A DNA stretch of 64,000 nt, from the NCBI GenBank assembly GCA_018240895.1, contig JAFEEX010000004.1, forward strand, positions 1 to 64,000, read 5' to 3'. Below the pieces are notes generated by a model. That model ran no database searches, was not told where the DNA came from, and worked only from the letters and a program-made list of their open reading frames with translations. Every line of letters begins with the position of its first letter. Position 1 is the first letter of the stretch. A program made the position numbers and the translations under genes. Source of the DNA: Pseudomonadota bacterium. Its GTDB lineage: Bacteria > Pseudomonadota > Alphaproteobacteria > Sphingomonadales > Sphingomonadaceae. Positions 25,376 to 34,698 of this stretch are shown here, in pieces.

Positions 25376-26812
25376 ATGGCCAGCAAACCCCGCACGCTTT
25401 ACGAAAAGATCTGGGATGCCCACGTCGTCGAACGGCGTGATGATGGCACCTGCCTGATCTATATCGACCGCCATCTGGTTCACGAGGTTACCAGTCCCCA
25501 GGCGTTTGAGGCGCTGCGCCTTGCGGGGCGTCCGGTGCGACGGCCTGACCTGACGCTGGCCGTGCCCGATCACAACCTGCCGACCACCGCGCGCCGCGAT
25601 GCAAGCGGCCAGCCCATTCCGATCACCGACCCGGAAAGCGCCCAGCAGCTGGCCGCGCTGGAGCGGAACGCCCCGGAATTTGGCATCCGCCTGATCGGCG
25701 ATGCCGATATTGAACAAGGCATCGTCCATGTCGTCGGGCCGGAACAGGGCTTCTCCCTTCCCGGCGCGACCATTGTGTGCGGTGACAGCCACACCGCCTG
25801 CCACGGCGGCCTGGGCGCGCTGGCCTTCGGGATCGGCACCAGCGAGGTTGAACACGTGCTGGCCACGCAGACGCTGCTGCTCAAGCCGGCGAAGACCATG
25901 GAGGTTCGCGTCGAGGGCGAACTTGGGCCCGGCGTTACTGCCAAGGACGTGGTACTGCACATCGGCGGGGTGCTGCGCGCCTCTGGTGGAACCGGCTATG
26001 TCATTGAATATACGGGATCGGCCATCCGCAACCTGTCGATCGAGGGGCGGCTGACCGTGTCCAACATGGCGATCGAGCATGGCGCCCGCGCCGGCCTGAT
26101 CGCGCCCGATGACAAGACCTTAGCCTATGTCCAGGGCCGCCCCTATGCACCCAAAGGTGCCGAATGGGACGGTGCGGTTGCGTGGTGGAAAAGCCTGACG
26201 ACCGATCCCGGCGCGGCCTATGACAAGGTTGTGGTGATCGACGCGGCGGATATCGTCCCCTCGGTAACCTGGGGCACCAGCCCGGAAGACGTGGTGCCGA
26301 TTACCGGCACGGTCCCCGCCCCGGCCGATTTCGCCGATCCGTCCAAGCAGGACGCGGCGCAGAAATCGCTTGATTACATGGGGCTGGAACCCGGCCAGAA
26401 GCTGACCGAGGTGGAAATCCAGAACGTCTTCATCGGCAGTTGCACCAACAGCCGGATCGAGGATCTGAGAGCTGCTGCAAAGGTGCTGAAAGGGCGCACA
26501 AAGGCGCCTAACGTGCGCTGGGCCGTGGTTGTCCCGGGATCAGGACTGGTCAAGCGTCAGGCCGAGCAGGAAGGGCTGGACCGGATCTTTCTGGATGCCG
26601 GTTTCGAATGGCGCGAACCGGGCTGTTCGGCCTGTCTGGGAATGAACCCGGACAAGGTTCCGCCGGGGGAGCGCTGCGCCTCTACCTCCAACCGCAACTT
26701 TGTGGGCCGGCAGGGGCCAGGCAGCCGCACGCATCTGGTCAGCCCGGCCACCGCCGCCGCTTCTGCTGTGGCGGGCAAGCTGGCCGACGTGCGCGCGCTG
26801 GCCGCCAACTAG
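25376..26812 (+). CDS. leuC: 3-isopropylmalate dehydratase, large subunit
   Basis: A 478-residue Leu[41 protein letters not shown], and the [4Fe-4S] ligands in [15 protein letters not shown] and GSCTNSR contexts. The pair appears in [20 protein letters not shown], and [14 protein letters not shown] follows. With LeuD it isomerises 2- to 3-isopropylmalate in leucine synthesis. ATG 25376 fits the family start; the longer frame upstream is ignored. Confidence 0.97.
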   Translation: MASKPRTLYEKIWDAHVVERRDDGTCLIYIDRHLVHEVTSPQAFEALRLAGRPVRRPDLTLAVPDHNLPTTARRDASGQPIPITDPESAQQLAALERNAPEFGIRLIGDADIEQGIVHVVGPEQGFSLPGATIVCGDSHTACHGGLGALAFGIGTSEVEHVLATQTLLLKPAKTMEVRVEGELGPGVTAKDVVLHIGGVLRASGGTGYVIEYTGSAIRNLSIEGRLTVSNMAIEHGARAGLIAPDDKTLAYVQGRPYAPKGAEWDGAVAWWKSLTTDPGAAYDKVVVIDAADIVPSVTWGTSPEDVVPITGTVPAPADFADPSKQDAAQKSLDYMGLEPGQKLTEVEIQNVFIGSCTNSRIEDLRAAAKVLKGRTKAPNVRWAVVVPGSGLVKRQAEQEGLDRIFLDAGFEWREPGCSACLGMNPDKVPPGERCASTSNRNFVGRQGPGSRTHLVSPATAAASAVAGKLADVRALAAN

Positions 26813-26850
26813 GCTTGCCACAACCCCTTTAAGGTGGTGAAAATACGATC

Positions 26851-27024
26851 ATGACCGACAAGACCGATAAATCCCACTGGGCTGACAAGGCCGCGCTGGC
26901 GGGGGCCGCGATCGGATCGGCGGCGCTGGCCGCCGCGCTGCTCTATGCCTCGCGCCGCAAAGAACGGGCCGAAAAGAAGGGCAAGTCCCCCACCCGCCCC
27001 GAAGACGCGCCGGAGACTGACTGA
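26851..27024 (+). CDS. Small single-span membrane protein between leuC and leuD
   Basis: A 57-residue open frame: a charged head ([15 protein letters not shown]), one hydrophobic span ([19 protein letters not shown]) and a lysine/proline-rich tail ending EDAPETD. Ribosome site AAGGTGG precedes the ATG at 26851. Its TGA overlaps the leuD ATG (ATGA), strongly suggesting real translation and coupling. No family recognised. Confidence 0.7.
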   Translation: MTDKTDKSHWADKAALAGAAIGSAALAAALLYASRRKERAEKKGKSPTRPEDAPETD

Positions 27025-27638
27025 TGGAAGCGGTGAGCGAAGTCAGCGGGCGGGCGATTCCGTTTGGCCGCAAGAATGTTGATACCGATGTGATCATCCC
27101 GGCCAAATGGCTCAAGACGATCACCCGTGAAGGCATGGGCCGCGGCGCTTTTGAAACCTTGCGCAGCGATCCTGACAATCTGTTCGATTCGCCCGAATTC
27201 AAGGGATCGCCAATCCTGATCGCTGGCGACAACTTCGGCTGCGGATCAAGCCGCGAACACGCCGCCTGGGCCTTGCTTGACCTTGGCATTACCGCCGTAA
27301 TCGCCCCCAGCTTTTCCGATATCTTTTCGGGCAATGCCTTCAAGAACGGGATCCTGACCGTGGTGCTGCCGCAGGCGGCGATCGACCGGCTGATGGAAGT
27401 GGCGCAGACCGATCCGGTCACGATCGATCTGGAATCGCAGACCGTCACCACCCCGTTCCAGGACCGCTTCCCGTTTGAGATCGACGCGTTCCGCAAGCAT
27501 TGCCTGCTGAACGGACTGGACGAGATCGGGTTGACCATGGCCCGTGACGGGGCCATTTCAACTTACGAAAACAGCGCCCGCGCCGCCATGCCCTGGCTGG
27601 CCGCGACCGAGCAGCAAATGGGAGACAAAGCAGCATGA
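27024..27638 (+). CDS. leuD: 3-isopropylmalate dehydratase, small subunit
   Basis: A 204-residue Leu[21 protein letters not shown] near the start, [20 protein letters not shown] (swivel-domain hallmark), [20 protein letters not shown]. Its start is coupled to the 57-residue gene upstream and its stop overlaps the oxidoreductase start (ATGA). Confidence 0.96.
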   Translation: MEAVSEVSGRAIPFGRKNVDTDVIIPAKWLKTITREGMGRGAFETLRSDPDNLFDSPEFKGSPILIAGDNFGCGSSREHAAWALLDLGITAVIAPSFSDIFSGNAFKNGILTVVLPQAAIDRLMEVAQTDPVTIDLESQTVTTPFQDRFPFEIDAFRKHCLLNGLDEIGLTMARDGAISTYENSARAAMPWLAATEQQMGDKAA

Positions 27639-28633
27639 AGGCCTTGCGCAGCCACGCCGTTGGCGGACCCGAAACCCTTGTCCTTGATGAACTGGAAAGC
27701 CCGGTGCCCGGCCCCGGCCAGGTGCGGATCACGGTGAAGGCCTGCGCGATCAACTATCCTGACGTGCTGATCATCCGCGATATGTACCAGTTCAAGCCGC
27801 AGCGCCCCTTTGCGCCCGGCGGCGAGCTTTCGGGCGTGGTCGATGCAGTGGGTGAAGGCGTTACCCAGTGGAAAGCGGGCGACCGGGTTATCGCGATGAT
27901 GGGCAATGGCGGGCTTGCCACCCAGGTTCTGGCCGATGCCGCAAAGCTGTTCCCGCTGCCCGATGGCGTCAGCTTTGAAACCGGCGCTTCGTTGCTGATG
28001 ACCTATGGCACCAATATGCACGGCCTGCTTGATCGCGGCCACCTGAAGGCCGGTGACACCCTGCTGGTGCTGGGCGCGGCGGGCGGGGTCGGCCTTTCCG
28101 CCGTGGAACTGGGCAAGGCCTATGGCGCGCGCGTGGTTGCCGCCGTTTCCAATCAGGAAAAGGCCGCTGTCGCGCGGGAGCACGGCGCGGACGAGGTGGT
28201 GATCTATCCCCGCGCTCCGTTTGACAAGGATCAGTCAAAGGCGCTGGCCGAAGCGTTCAAGGCCGCTTGCGGATCCAACGGGGCCGATGTGGTCTATGAC
28301 ATTGTTGGCGGTGACTATTCCGAACCGGCGCTGCGGGCGATCGCCTGGGAAGGCCGGTTCTGCGTGGTCGGCTTCCCGGCGGGCATCGCCAGAATGCCGC
28401 TTAACCTGACGCTGCTGAAAAGCTGCGACATCTGCGGCGTGTTCTGGGGCGCCTTTGCCGCGCGTGATCCCAAGGCCAATGCAGTGCACATCGCCACGCT
28501 GTTCGACCTGCTTAAGGCAGGCAAGATCAACCCCCGCGTTTCCGCCACTTTCCCGCTGGAACGCGGCGGCGATGCCATCACCATGCTGGCTGACCGCAAG
28601 GCCATCGGCAAGGTGGTGGTAACGATGGAATAG
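27635..28633 (+). CDS. NADPH:quinone oxidoreductase (zinc-free MDR family)
   Basis: A 332-residue medium-chain reductase: [38 protein letters not shown], the nucleotide-binding [19 protein letters not shown], then [20 protein letters not shown]. No catalytic-zinc Cys/His set is seen, as in quinone reductases. It is translationally coupled to leuD (ATGA) although not a leucine enzyme. Confidence 0.88.
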   Translation: MKALRSHAVGGPETLVLDELESPVPGPGQVRITVKACAINYPDVLIIRDMYQFKPQRPFAPGGELSGVVDAVGEGVTQWKAGDRVIAMMGNGGLATQVLADAAKLFPLPDGVSFETGASLLMTYGTNMHGLLDRGHLKAGDTLLVLGAAGGVGLSAVELGKAYGARVVAAVSNQEKAAVAREHGADEVVIYPRAPFDKDQSKALAEAFKAACGSNGADVVYDIVGGDYSEPALRAIAWEGRFCVVGFPAGIARMPLNLTLLKSCDICGVFWGAFAARDPKANAVHIATLFDLLKAGKINPRVSATFPLERGGDAITMLADRKAIGKVVVTME

Positions 28634-28663
28634 TGAGGGGAACGGGGGAATAGCGCCAGCAAC

Positions 28664-28688
28664 AGCGCCGGCCGTGGTGACCGGCGCT
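28664..28688. terminator. Hairpin after the quinone oxidoreductase gene
   Basis: AGCGCCGG (28664-28671) and CCGGCGCT (28681-28688) form a perfect eight-pair stem with a 9-base loop, 30 bases after the stop. There is no T-run, so it is only a weak terminator candidate. Confidence 0.4.
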
Positions 28689-28783
28689 TGCCACCGTCAG
28701 CTTGCCGTGCAAGTGCTGCGGCGATTCAGCAATGCCGCCATTCGGCCACGACGCGCCGCAGTGGCCCCACGTCAGGAGCCGAG

Positions 28784-29107
28784 ATGACCGATTTCAACGA
28801 CCGCGAGCGTGCCGAGGAAGCCAAGTTCGCCCGCGACGAGGAAATGCACTTTCGCATTCACGCCCGCCGCAACCGCCTGCTGGGTGAATGGGCCGCGCAA
28901 AAGATGGGGCTGTCCGCGGTTGAAGCCGATGCCTATTCCAAAAGCGTGGTCCAGGCCGATTTTGAGGAAGCCGGTGACGAGGACGTGATCCGCAAGGTAC
29001 TGGGCGATCTGGTTTCGTCGGGACAGGACACGAGCGAGGCCGAAGTGCGCGCCGCGCTGGATGCCAAAGCGGTGGAAGCACGCCGCGCGCTGATGGGCGA
29101 AGGTTGA
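28784..29107 (+). CDS. F1-ATPase inhibitor zeta subunit (DUF1476)
   Basis: A 107-residue helical protein beginning MTDFNDRERAEEAKFARDEE, the segment that in Paracoccus zeta blocks F1-ATPase hydrolysis, followed by RRNRLLGEWAAQKMGL and a four-helix C-terminal bundle. It is restricted to alphaproteobacteria. The start is set by the family N-terminus; a chance open frame extends upstream. It is followed after four bases by bolA. Confidence 0.88.
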   Translation: MTDFNDRERAEEAKFARDEEMHFRIHARRNRLLGEWAAQKMGLSAVEADAYSKSVVQADFEEAGDEDVIRKVLGDLVSSGQDTSEAEVRAALDAKAVEARRALMGEG

Positions 29108-29111
29108 AGCC

Positions 29112-29345
29112 ATGGCCATGGCCGCAACAGAGATAGAGGCGATGATCCGCGCCGCGCTCCCCGATGCCGTCGTGACCATGACTGACCTGGCCGGCGACGA
29201 TAACCACTGGGCGGCCCATGTGGTTTCAGCCGCCTTTGCCGGCAAACCGCGCGTTGCCCAGCACAAGCTGGTCTATGCCGCGCTCGGTGGCCGGATGGGC
29301 GGCCAGCTTCATGCCTTGCAACTGACCACCGCCGTCCCCAATTGA
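29112..29345 (+). CDS. bolA: BolA-family protein
   Basis: A 77-residue BolA-like protein: [40 protein letters not shown] and [20 protein letters not shown], which carries the conserved metal-ligating His. It partners monothiol glutaredoxins, and grxD follows 20 bases downstream. Together they are implicated in Fe-S trafficking. It is close to the BolA2/IbaG type. Confidence 0.92.
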   Translation: MAMAATEIEAMIRAALPDAVVTMTDLAGDDNHWAAHVVSAAFAGKPRVAQHKLVYAALGGRMGGQLHALQLTTAVPN

Positions 29346-29365
29346 GCGGACGAGGAGTTTCGCCA

Positions 29366-29692
29366 ATGTCAGATACCAATGCCCGCATCGCTGAAATCGT
29401 CGGCAGCAACGACGTTGTCCTGTTCATGAAGGGCACCCCGCTGTTTCCCCAGTGCGGCTTTTCCAGCCGGGCCGTAGCGATCCTTGATCATCTGGGCGTC
29501 GCCTACGAAGGCGTTGACGTGTTGCAGGACATGGAAGTGCGCCAGGGCATCAAAAGCTTTTCCGACTGGCCGACCATTCCCCAGCTTTACGTCAAGGGCG
29601 AATTCGTTGGCGGCAGCGACATCATGATGGAAATGTACGAAGCGGGCGAGCTGCAGCAGCTTATGACCGACAGCGGCGTCAAGGCCGCCTGA
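29366..29692 (+). CDS. grxD: Monothiol glutaredoxin, Grx4/GrxD family
   Basis: A 108-residue protein with [20 protein letters not shown], active-site CGFS and the glutathione-binding [20 protein letters not shown]. It coordinates a [2Fe-2S] cluster with BolA. ATG 29366 (GAGGAG at ten bases) is used; an in-frame codon eight residues earlier is not supported. It is adjacent to bolA, as in many proteobacteria. Confidence 0.95.
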   Translation: MSDTNARIAEIVGSNDVVLFMKGTPLFPQCGFSSRAVAILDHLGVAYEGVDVLQDMEVRQGIKSFSDWPTIPQLYVKGEFVGGSDIMMEMYEAGELQQLMTDSGVKAA

Positions 29693-29726
29693 TCGCAGGG
29701 AATTCACGCCGGGGAGATCCCCGGGG

Positions 29727-32018
29727 TCAGGCCCGTCGTCTCAATCCGCGTTCCTGGCCGGGCTCCTGACGCGGTTCCTGGCGGGACGATCCGTCGCCGA
29801 TCAGCGCGGCCAGGTCGTCCGACCGCATCGGCATTCCGATCAGGTGCCCCTGAAATTCGCGGCAGCCGCAGGATATGAGCCGTTCCTTCTGCCGCTCGGT
29901 TTCAACGCCTTCGGCGATGACTTCCAGCTTCAGCGCGCGGGCCAGCCTGATCATCGCGTCAACCAGTGCTTCGGATTCGGCACCGCCGCCCAGCGTCGCC
30001 ACGAACGAGCGGTCAATCTTGATCTTGTCGACTGAAAACCGCTGCAACACGCTGAGGCTGGAATAACCGGTCCCGAAATCGTCAAGCGCGATCGAAAAGC
30101 CCATGCGCTTCAACGCCTCGACATTGGCGGCGGTCAGCGGATCATCCCCCAGCAGGGCGGTTTCGGTCAGTTCGATTTCATAGCGGGTCGGATCGATCCC
30201 GACCTGGGCGACCAGACGCATTACCTGAGCGGCAAAGCCGGATGAGCGCAGTTGAACCGCAGAGACATTGATTGCGGTGCGCACTGAGGTCCAGCGCCCG
30301 GTTTCCTCAAACACCCGGCGCATGACAAATTCGCCCAGCGGCAAAATCAGCCCGCATTCCTCGGCCAATGGCACGAATACCCCCGGAGGGACATTGCCTC
30401 GCACAGGGTGCTTCCAGCGCAGCAGCGCCTCAACCGCGACTATTCGGCCTGCACGATCGACCTGGGGCTGATAGACCATGCGCAGCGATCCATCATTCAT
30501 CGCAGACCGCAGATCGGTTTCCAGCGAGCGGCGATCGCGCAGGGCCGCGTCCATTTCCACCTCGAAAAAGGTAACGCGGGCACGGCCGGCCTCTTTCGAA
30601 CGGTACAGCGCAAGGTCTGCCCAGCGCAGCGCTTCTGACGGATCGACCCCGGCGTGCTCGATCACCGCCACGCCCACCGAACAGCCCGCTTCAAGCCGGC
30701 CATATTCGCTGTCATGCGGTTTGCGCACCGCCGCAACAATCCGGTCCGCCATGGCCACGGCGGCTTCGCGTGTGGTGCCGTTCAGCAGAACCACAAATTC
30801 ATCCCCGCCCAGCCGGGCGATCAGCGCGCTGTCATCGCATTCCTGGCGCAGACGCGCGGCCACGCTTTGAATCAGGGCATCGCCCGCGTGATGGCCAAGC
30901 GAATCATTGACGTCCTTGAACCTGTCGAGGTCAACAGCCAGCACCGCAAGCGGCGGGCTGCCTGCGGTGATTTCCGCCAGCCTTGGCTGCAGCCGGGCAA
31001 ACAGCATGGCCCGGTTCGGCAGCTTGGTCAGCGGATCGTGAAACGCCAGGTGCCGTGCGCGCGCCTCACTGGCCAGCAATTCGCTGAAGATCGCGGCACC
31101 GCTGCGTACCACTGTCCAGGCAATCAGGCTGAGCAAAACCAGAGCGGCCAGCGCCGGTCCCCAGATCTTTTCAAGCAGGTCCATGCCTGGCTGGCCGGGA
31201 GTCCAGGCCAGCACCGCAATCTGCTTGCCATCATCGCCCCGCAGCGGGATCGAGGTGATACCGGGTTCTTTGGGTGCCTGCCGGTGCAGATGCAGGTCAT
31301 CCACCAGATAACGCGCCGCGAAAGCCTCCAGCATCAAGCCGTCGATCGGGATGGCATTGATTGAAATCGGTGCGCGCCCGCTGCGCGGCACGATCCTGCC
31401 CACATCAGGTTGAACCAGTGTAACGATAATCACGAAGGGGATGCCGCCAATATCGGCAATGCTGTGGGCCTGGATGGGCCGGGTAATGATATCCCTGTTG
31501 CCGGTCGAGGGGGTGAGCGGCGGACGCAACTGCTCCTGCGCGCGGATGCGCGGCAGCAGTCTGGAGACAGCCGCAGCGAACGGCCGATAGGCATCGATCC
31601 GCGCCCGCTCGCCCTTGACGGAAGCATAGATCGGCTGATCGTTCCGGTCGAGCACGAAAGCCCGCGTAAAGCCGTTGTAGGTGAACAGATAGCTGCCCAG
31701 ATTGAGATCCGCCCACCCGGGGGTGAATGTCTGGTCCAGATTGAGTACCGCATCGTCCCAGTTGACCTGCGGATTGACGATCCCATCGAATTCCGCAAGC
31801 TGTCGCTCAAACCCGCTTTGTACCAGCCGGGTTTCTCGCTGGGCGGCAACCTGATCGAACCGCATCACCAGAAAAACCGCCAGAAAGACCAGCAGCGCCA
31901 GTCCGGCGGTGGTCATCGCCACGATAGGGCCGAACAACCGCGCCTTGCTGCGGTCATCGATGCTTTCGTGGACGACGGACAATGGCTCAAGGCTCCAGAG
32001 CCGCAGGCCTGACGCCAA
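29727..32018 (-). CDS. Membrane-bound CHASE4-GGDEF-EAL cyclic-di-GMP enzyme
   Basis: A protein of up to 763 residues. The first span (FGPIVAMTTAGLALLVFLAV) and second span (ALAALVLLSLIAWTVVR) flank a periplasmic CHASE4 sensor (FERQLAEFDGIVNPQVNWDD, GFTRAFVLDRNDQPIYAS). A GGDEF domain follows (DPLTKLPNRAMLFARL, LGGDEF), then EAL (EALLRWKHP, ETALLGDDPLTAANVEAL, DDFGTGYSSLSVLQRF, AEGVET). Both active sites look complete, so it may be bifunctional. The start is uncertain: TTG 32018 or TTG 31982 (GGAG ten bases upstream). The tail has QEPRQEPGQERG repeats. Confidence 0.9.
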   Translation of the reverse strand: MASGLRLWSLEPLSVVHESIDDRSKARLFGPIVAMTTAGLALLVFLAVFLVMRFDQVAAQRETRLVQSGFERQLAEFDGIVNPQVNWDDAVLNLDQTFTPGWADLNLGSYLFTYNGFTRAFVLDRNDQPIYASVKGERARIDAYRPFAAAVSRLLPRIRAQEQLRPPLTPSTGNRDIITRPIQAHSIADIGGIPFVIIVTLVQPDVGRIVPRSGRAPISINAIPIDGLMLEAFAARYLVDDLHLHRQAPKEPGITSIPLRGDDGKQIAVLAWTPGQPGMDLLEKIWGPALAALVLLSLIAWTVVRSGAAIFSELLASEARARHLAFHDPLTKLPNRAMLFARLQPRLAEITAGSPPLAVLAVDLDRFKDVNDSLGHHAGDALIQSVAARLRQECDDSALIARLGGDEFVVLLNGTTREAAVAMADRIVAAVRKPHDSEYGRLEAGCSVGVAVIEHAGVDPSEALRWADLALYRSKEAGRARVTFFEVEMDAALRDRRSLETDLRSAMNDGSLRMVYQPQVDRAGRIVAVEALLRWKHPVRGNVPPGVFVPLAEECGLILPLGEFVMRRVFEETGRWTSVRTAINVSAVQLRSSGFAAQVMRLVAQVGIDPTRYEIELTETALLGDDPLTAANVEALKRMGFSIALDDFGTGYSSLSVLQRFSVDKIKIDRSFVATLGGGAESEALVDAMIRLARALKLEVIAEGVETERQKERLISCGCREFQGHLIGMPMRSDDLAALIGDGSSRQEPRQEPGQERGLRRRA

Positions 32019-32159
32019 CGGAACTGGTCGCGCTGATAAGCTATTGTGGTCAATGAATAATTAGCGTGGCATTCAGAAACTGTTGACAACATACCAATGC
32101 ACACAATTTTTGGTGCCCGGGCGGACCGGTTTTGTTGTCATTTTTGAGGCGGGGGGAAG

Positions 32160-32198
32160 GAGGCGGGGCCGCGGAGACCAGGGATGCGGCCCCGCCTC
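32160..32198. repeat. 13-bp perfect inverted repeat in the leader region
   Basis: GAGGCGGGGCCGC (32160-32172) and GCGGCCCCGCCTC (32186-32198) form a very stable stem with a 13-base loop. It lies between the sigma-54-like promoter and the CHASE4-GGDEF-EAL gene, i.e. in its predicted 5' untranslated region. No T-run follows on either strand. Confidence 0.6.
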
Positions 32199-32230
32199 AT
32201 TACGAGACTGCTTGGGGGTACACAATACTA

Positions 32231-32246
32231 TGCAGACACCGTGCCA
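32231..32246 (-). promoter_or_regulatory. Sigma-54-type promoter upstream of the CHASE4-GGDEF-EAL gene
   Basis: Minus-strand TGGCACGGTGTCTGCA has the GG-N10-GC spacing and differs from consensus only at the first T of TTGC. It faces the GGDEF-EAL gene about 210 bases downstream. A perfect IHF-type site lies eight bases upstream. Confidence 0.65.
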
Positions 32247-32253
32247 AAACCAG

Positions 32254-32266
32254 TAATATATTGATA
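32254..32266 (-). promoter_or_regulatory. IHF-type binding site
   Basis: Minus-strand TATCAATATATTA matches WATCAANNNNTTR at every position. It sits in an AT-rich tract (about 32200-32300) that contrasts with the surrounding GC-rich DNA, directly upstream of the sigma-54-like element. Confidence 0.55.
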
Positions 32267-32390
32267 ATACGTATTTTTTTAAATTTTTCAGTTGTCGATC
32301 GCACCCGGTGTGTAAAATATGCCGACAGATGCGTCCCATAGGCGATGATTGCCACTTGGCAAATCGGTTGCCACTTGCCACGCTTGGCGA

Positions 32391-33191
32391 ATGGATAATT
32401 CTGACGAATATGCCGAGCATGAAGAAGCACCGCCGGCAACGCCTGCTGCCACCATGGTCATCTTTCGCAATGCGGCCGATGGCGGCGCACCGCAGATCCT
32501 GATGGTTGAGCGATCAGCCGCCATGTCTTTCGCCGGCGGCGCGGCGGTATTTCCCGGCGGGCGGGTTGATGATGCCGACCGTGATTTGGCAGTCAGCCTG
32601 GGCAGCGCCGCGGGCGAACAGCTTGACGAAACGGCCGCGCGGATCGGCGCGATCCGCGAAACGCTGGAAGAGACCGGTTTGGTGGTCGGGCTTGATCAGC
32701 GGCCCACCCTTGCAGAGGCGCGCGTTGCGCGTGACCGGCTGCTGGCGTGCAAGGAACTGGCCCCGGTGCTGGCGGAAATGGGATGGACACTGGCGCTCGA
32801 TTCGCTGGTGCCGTTTTCCCGCTGGCGTCCCAAGCACCGCCACCTGCGGATTTTCGATACGCGGTTCTATCTGGTCGATCTGGGCACCGGGGCGGTTGAT
32901 CTGCTGGTCGACAAGACCGAGAACACTCACCTGTTCTGGGCCAGCGCGGCCCAGGCCCTGGCCCTGGCCGACACGGGCAAGATCAAGATCATCTTCCCGA
33001 CCCGCCGCAATCTTGAGCGTCTGGCCCAATTTTCCAGCTTTGATGAGGCCCTGGCCCATGTTGGGCAGTTTCCCAGCCGGATGATCACTCCCTTCGTGCA
33101 AATGCGCGGCGGAGAGTCGTGGTTGGCGATTCCCGATGACGCCGGATACCCGGTAACTGCGGAAAAGCTCGAATCCGCCGCGCGAAGCTGA
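32391..33191 (+). CDS. Nudix hydrolase (NUDT19/RP2-like)
   Basis: A 266-residue protein: ATMVIFRNAADGGAPQILMV, MSFAGGAAVFPGGRVDDADR, and after an insertion the catalytic RETLEETGLVV of the Nudix box. The insertion between FPGG and REXXEE is typical of the peroxisomal NUDT19/CoA-diphosphatase-like group. Substrate unproven, perhaps CoA derivatives. It starts ATG 32391 and is followed by a terminator hairpin. Confidence 0.88.
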   Translation: MDNSDEYAEHEEAPPATPAATMVIFRNAADGGAPQILMVERSAAMSFAGGAAVFPGGRVDDADRDLAVSLGSAAGEQLDETAARIGAIRETLEETGLVVGLDQRPTLAEARVARDRLLACKELAPVLAEMGWTLALDSLVPFSRWRPKHRHLRIFDTRFYLVDLGTGAVDLLVDKTENTHLFWASAAQALALADTGKIKIIFPTRRNLERLAQFSSFDEALAHVGQFPSRMITPFVQMRGGESWLAIPDDAGYPVTAEKLESAARS

Positions 33192-33199
33192 ATGAAAAG

Positions 33200-33222
33200 G
33201 GCCCCCGCACAAGGCGGGGGCC
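33200..33222. terminator. Hairpin between convergent Nudix and glycosyltransferase genes
   Basis: GGCCCCCGC - ACAAG - GCGGGGGCC is a perfect nine-pair GC stem eight bases after the Nudix stop. The AAAAGG before it gives a weak U-tract on the minus strand. Confidence 0.6.
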
Positions 33223-33347
33223 AAGTTGGCCGGTAGGAAGGGCCCACCGGTCGGGTCGCAGGCCACCGTTAGTGCCAGCAGTGCAGATTCGTCCGTGACG
33301 GGGATCACACCCCGGACAGATTGTAAGGGAATACCCTGATCGCCGGA

Positions 33348-34514
33348 TCAGCGCCCGGCCGGCAGTCTTTCGATCCAGACATCAACCTTGGCGAAATGGG
33401 CTGGCCAGGCCGGTGGAGCGAAACCTGGCATGGCCGCGATCTGGCGCTGGCGTTCCGGGCAATCGTGCTGGAAGGCGCGGATCGCCTCGTCCCAGGCAGG
33501 GCCATCAAGCGGATCGAGGTAAAGCGGAATATCACCGGCAATTTCCCGGAACACCGCCAGATCGGATATGATCGCCGGCACGCCGCGCTCCAGCGCCTCA
33601 ATCACGGGGATACCGAATCCCTCCACAAAGCTAGGCATCAGCAAGGCCCGCGCACCATCAAGATAGGCGATCAGATCGGCATCGCTGCAACGCCCCAGTT
33701 CGATCACGTGATCGCGCAAAATCGGTGAGCGATCGAGCATCGAGAAAACGTCATCCGCTTCCCACCCGCGCTGGCCGATCAGGATCAGCAGCGGCGTGTC
33801 ATCGCCAAGCTGCTGCCCCAGCCGTTCCCACAGATGAAGCAGAAGGAGATGGTTCTTGCGCGCCTCTATCGTACCGACAGTAACGAAATAGGGCCTGCGC
33901 GGCAGCGGCAGCGGGCCTGGCTGGCTGGGCGGATTCGTTCCGAGCCAAGCGACCAGACCGTGCGGTGCCCGCTCACCCGATGCCGCAGCGAAGCGCGCCA
34001 GTTCATCCATGGTGTCCTGCGAATTGGCGATCACCCCGGCGGCGCAGTGCAGCGCATTGCGCATCCGCCGTGCGTGGCGCTGCCCCTCACCCGCGCGGCA
34101 ATATTCGGGATGAGTGATCGGGATCAGGTCATGGATCAGGAACACCGGGCGCAGCCCCTTGCGCGCAAGCCATTCGGGAAAGCCCGGCGTATCAAGCCCG
34201 GTGTGGCCGATGTTGAGATAGATACGCCCGGCAACATTGCGGACCAGTCCGCCCGGAACCGCACCCGCCAGTACGGCGACAACCCTGGCCTTGAAATCAT
34301 CCGTGCCGTGTTGAAGCAAGGCAAACAGCCTGTCGCTCGCACCCGGACCAAGCACGACGCGCAATTTGCCGTATTGCACCATGGCCAGCGAACGCGCGGC
34401 ATAGTGTTCGACATAGGCCAGGCACACCCGGTCAATCCCGGTCGGCAGGCGTCCGGTCCACAAACGCCAGATCAGCCTGCTGACATCCAGCACGAACGGA
34501 CGTTCGTCAGCCAT
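33348..34514 (-). CDS. Glycosyltransferase family 4 (GT-B fold)
   Basis: A 388-residue protein: N-terminal FVLDVSRLIWRLWTGRLPTG then IDRVCLAYVEHYA, GLRPVFLIHDLIPITHPEYC, VIANSQDTMDELARFA. The donor-binding half contains YFVTVGTIEARKNHLLLLHL and LLMPSFVEGFGIPVIEALER (the E-x7-E motif). Probably it adds a sugar to a surface polysaccharide, consistent with the nearby capsule genes. ATG 34514 is chosen; TTG 34532 is an alternative. Confidence 0.87.
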   Translation of the reverse strand: MADERPFVLDVSRLIWRLWTGRLPTGIDRVCLAYVEHYAARSLAMVQYGKLRVVLGPGASDRLFALLQHGTDDFKARVVAVLAGAVPGGLVRNVAGRIYLNIGHTGLDTPGFPEWLARKGLRPVFLIHDLIPITHPEYCRAGEGQRHARRMRNALHCAAGVIANSQDTMDELARFAAASGERAPHGLVAWLGTNPPSQPGPLPLPRRPYFVTVGTIEARKNHLLLLHLWERLGQQLGDDTPLLILIGQRGWEADDVFSMLDRSPILRDHVIELGRCSDADLIAYLDGARALLMPSFVEGFGIPVIEALERGVPAIISDLAVFREIAGDIPLYLDPLDGPAWDEAIRAFQHDCPERQRQIAAMPGFAPPAWPAHFAKVDVWIERLPAGR

Positions 34515-34698
34515 TTTGGGAGGTGTTGACAAGCAGCCCGTCTTGGATCGTTTCAGGGGTCAGATGCCCCTAACAGGGTGAACCGCCGCTTGACAAGAAT
34601 GCGCCGGCGCGCGAGGCGTACCGGCGAACGCTGCCGGTTCTACAAGGCGGCGAACAATGGTTGGCCGGATGCCTGCACCCTTTAGCCAAGGATTCGCA

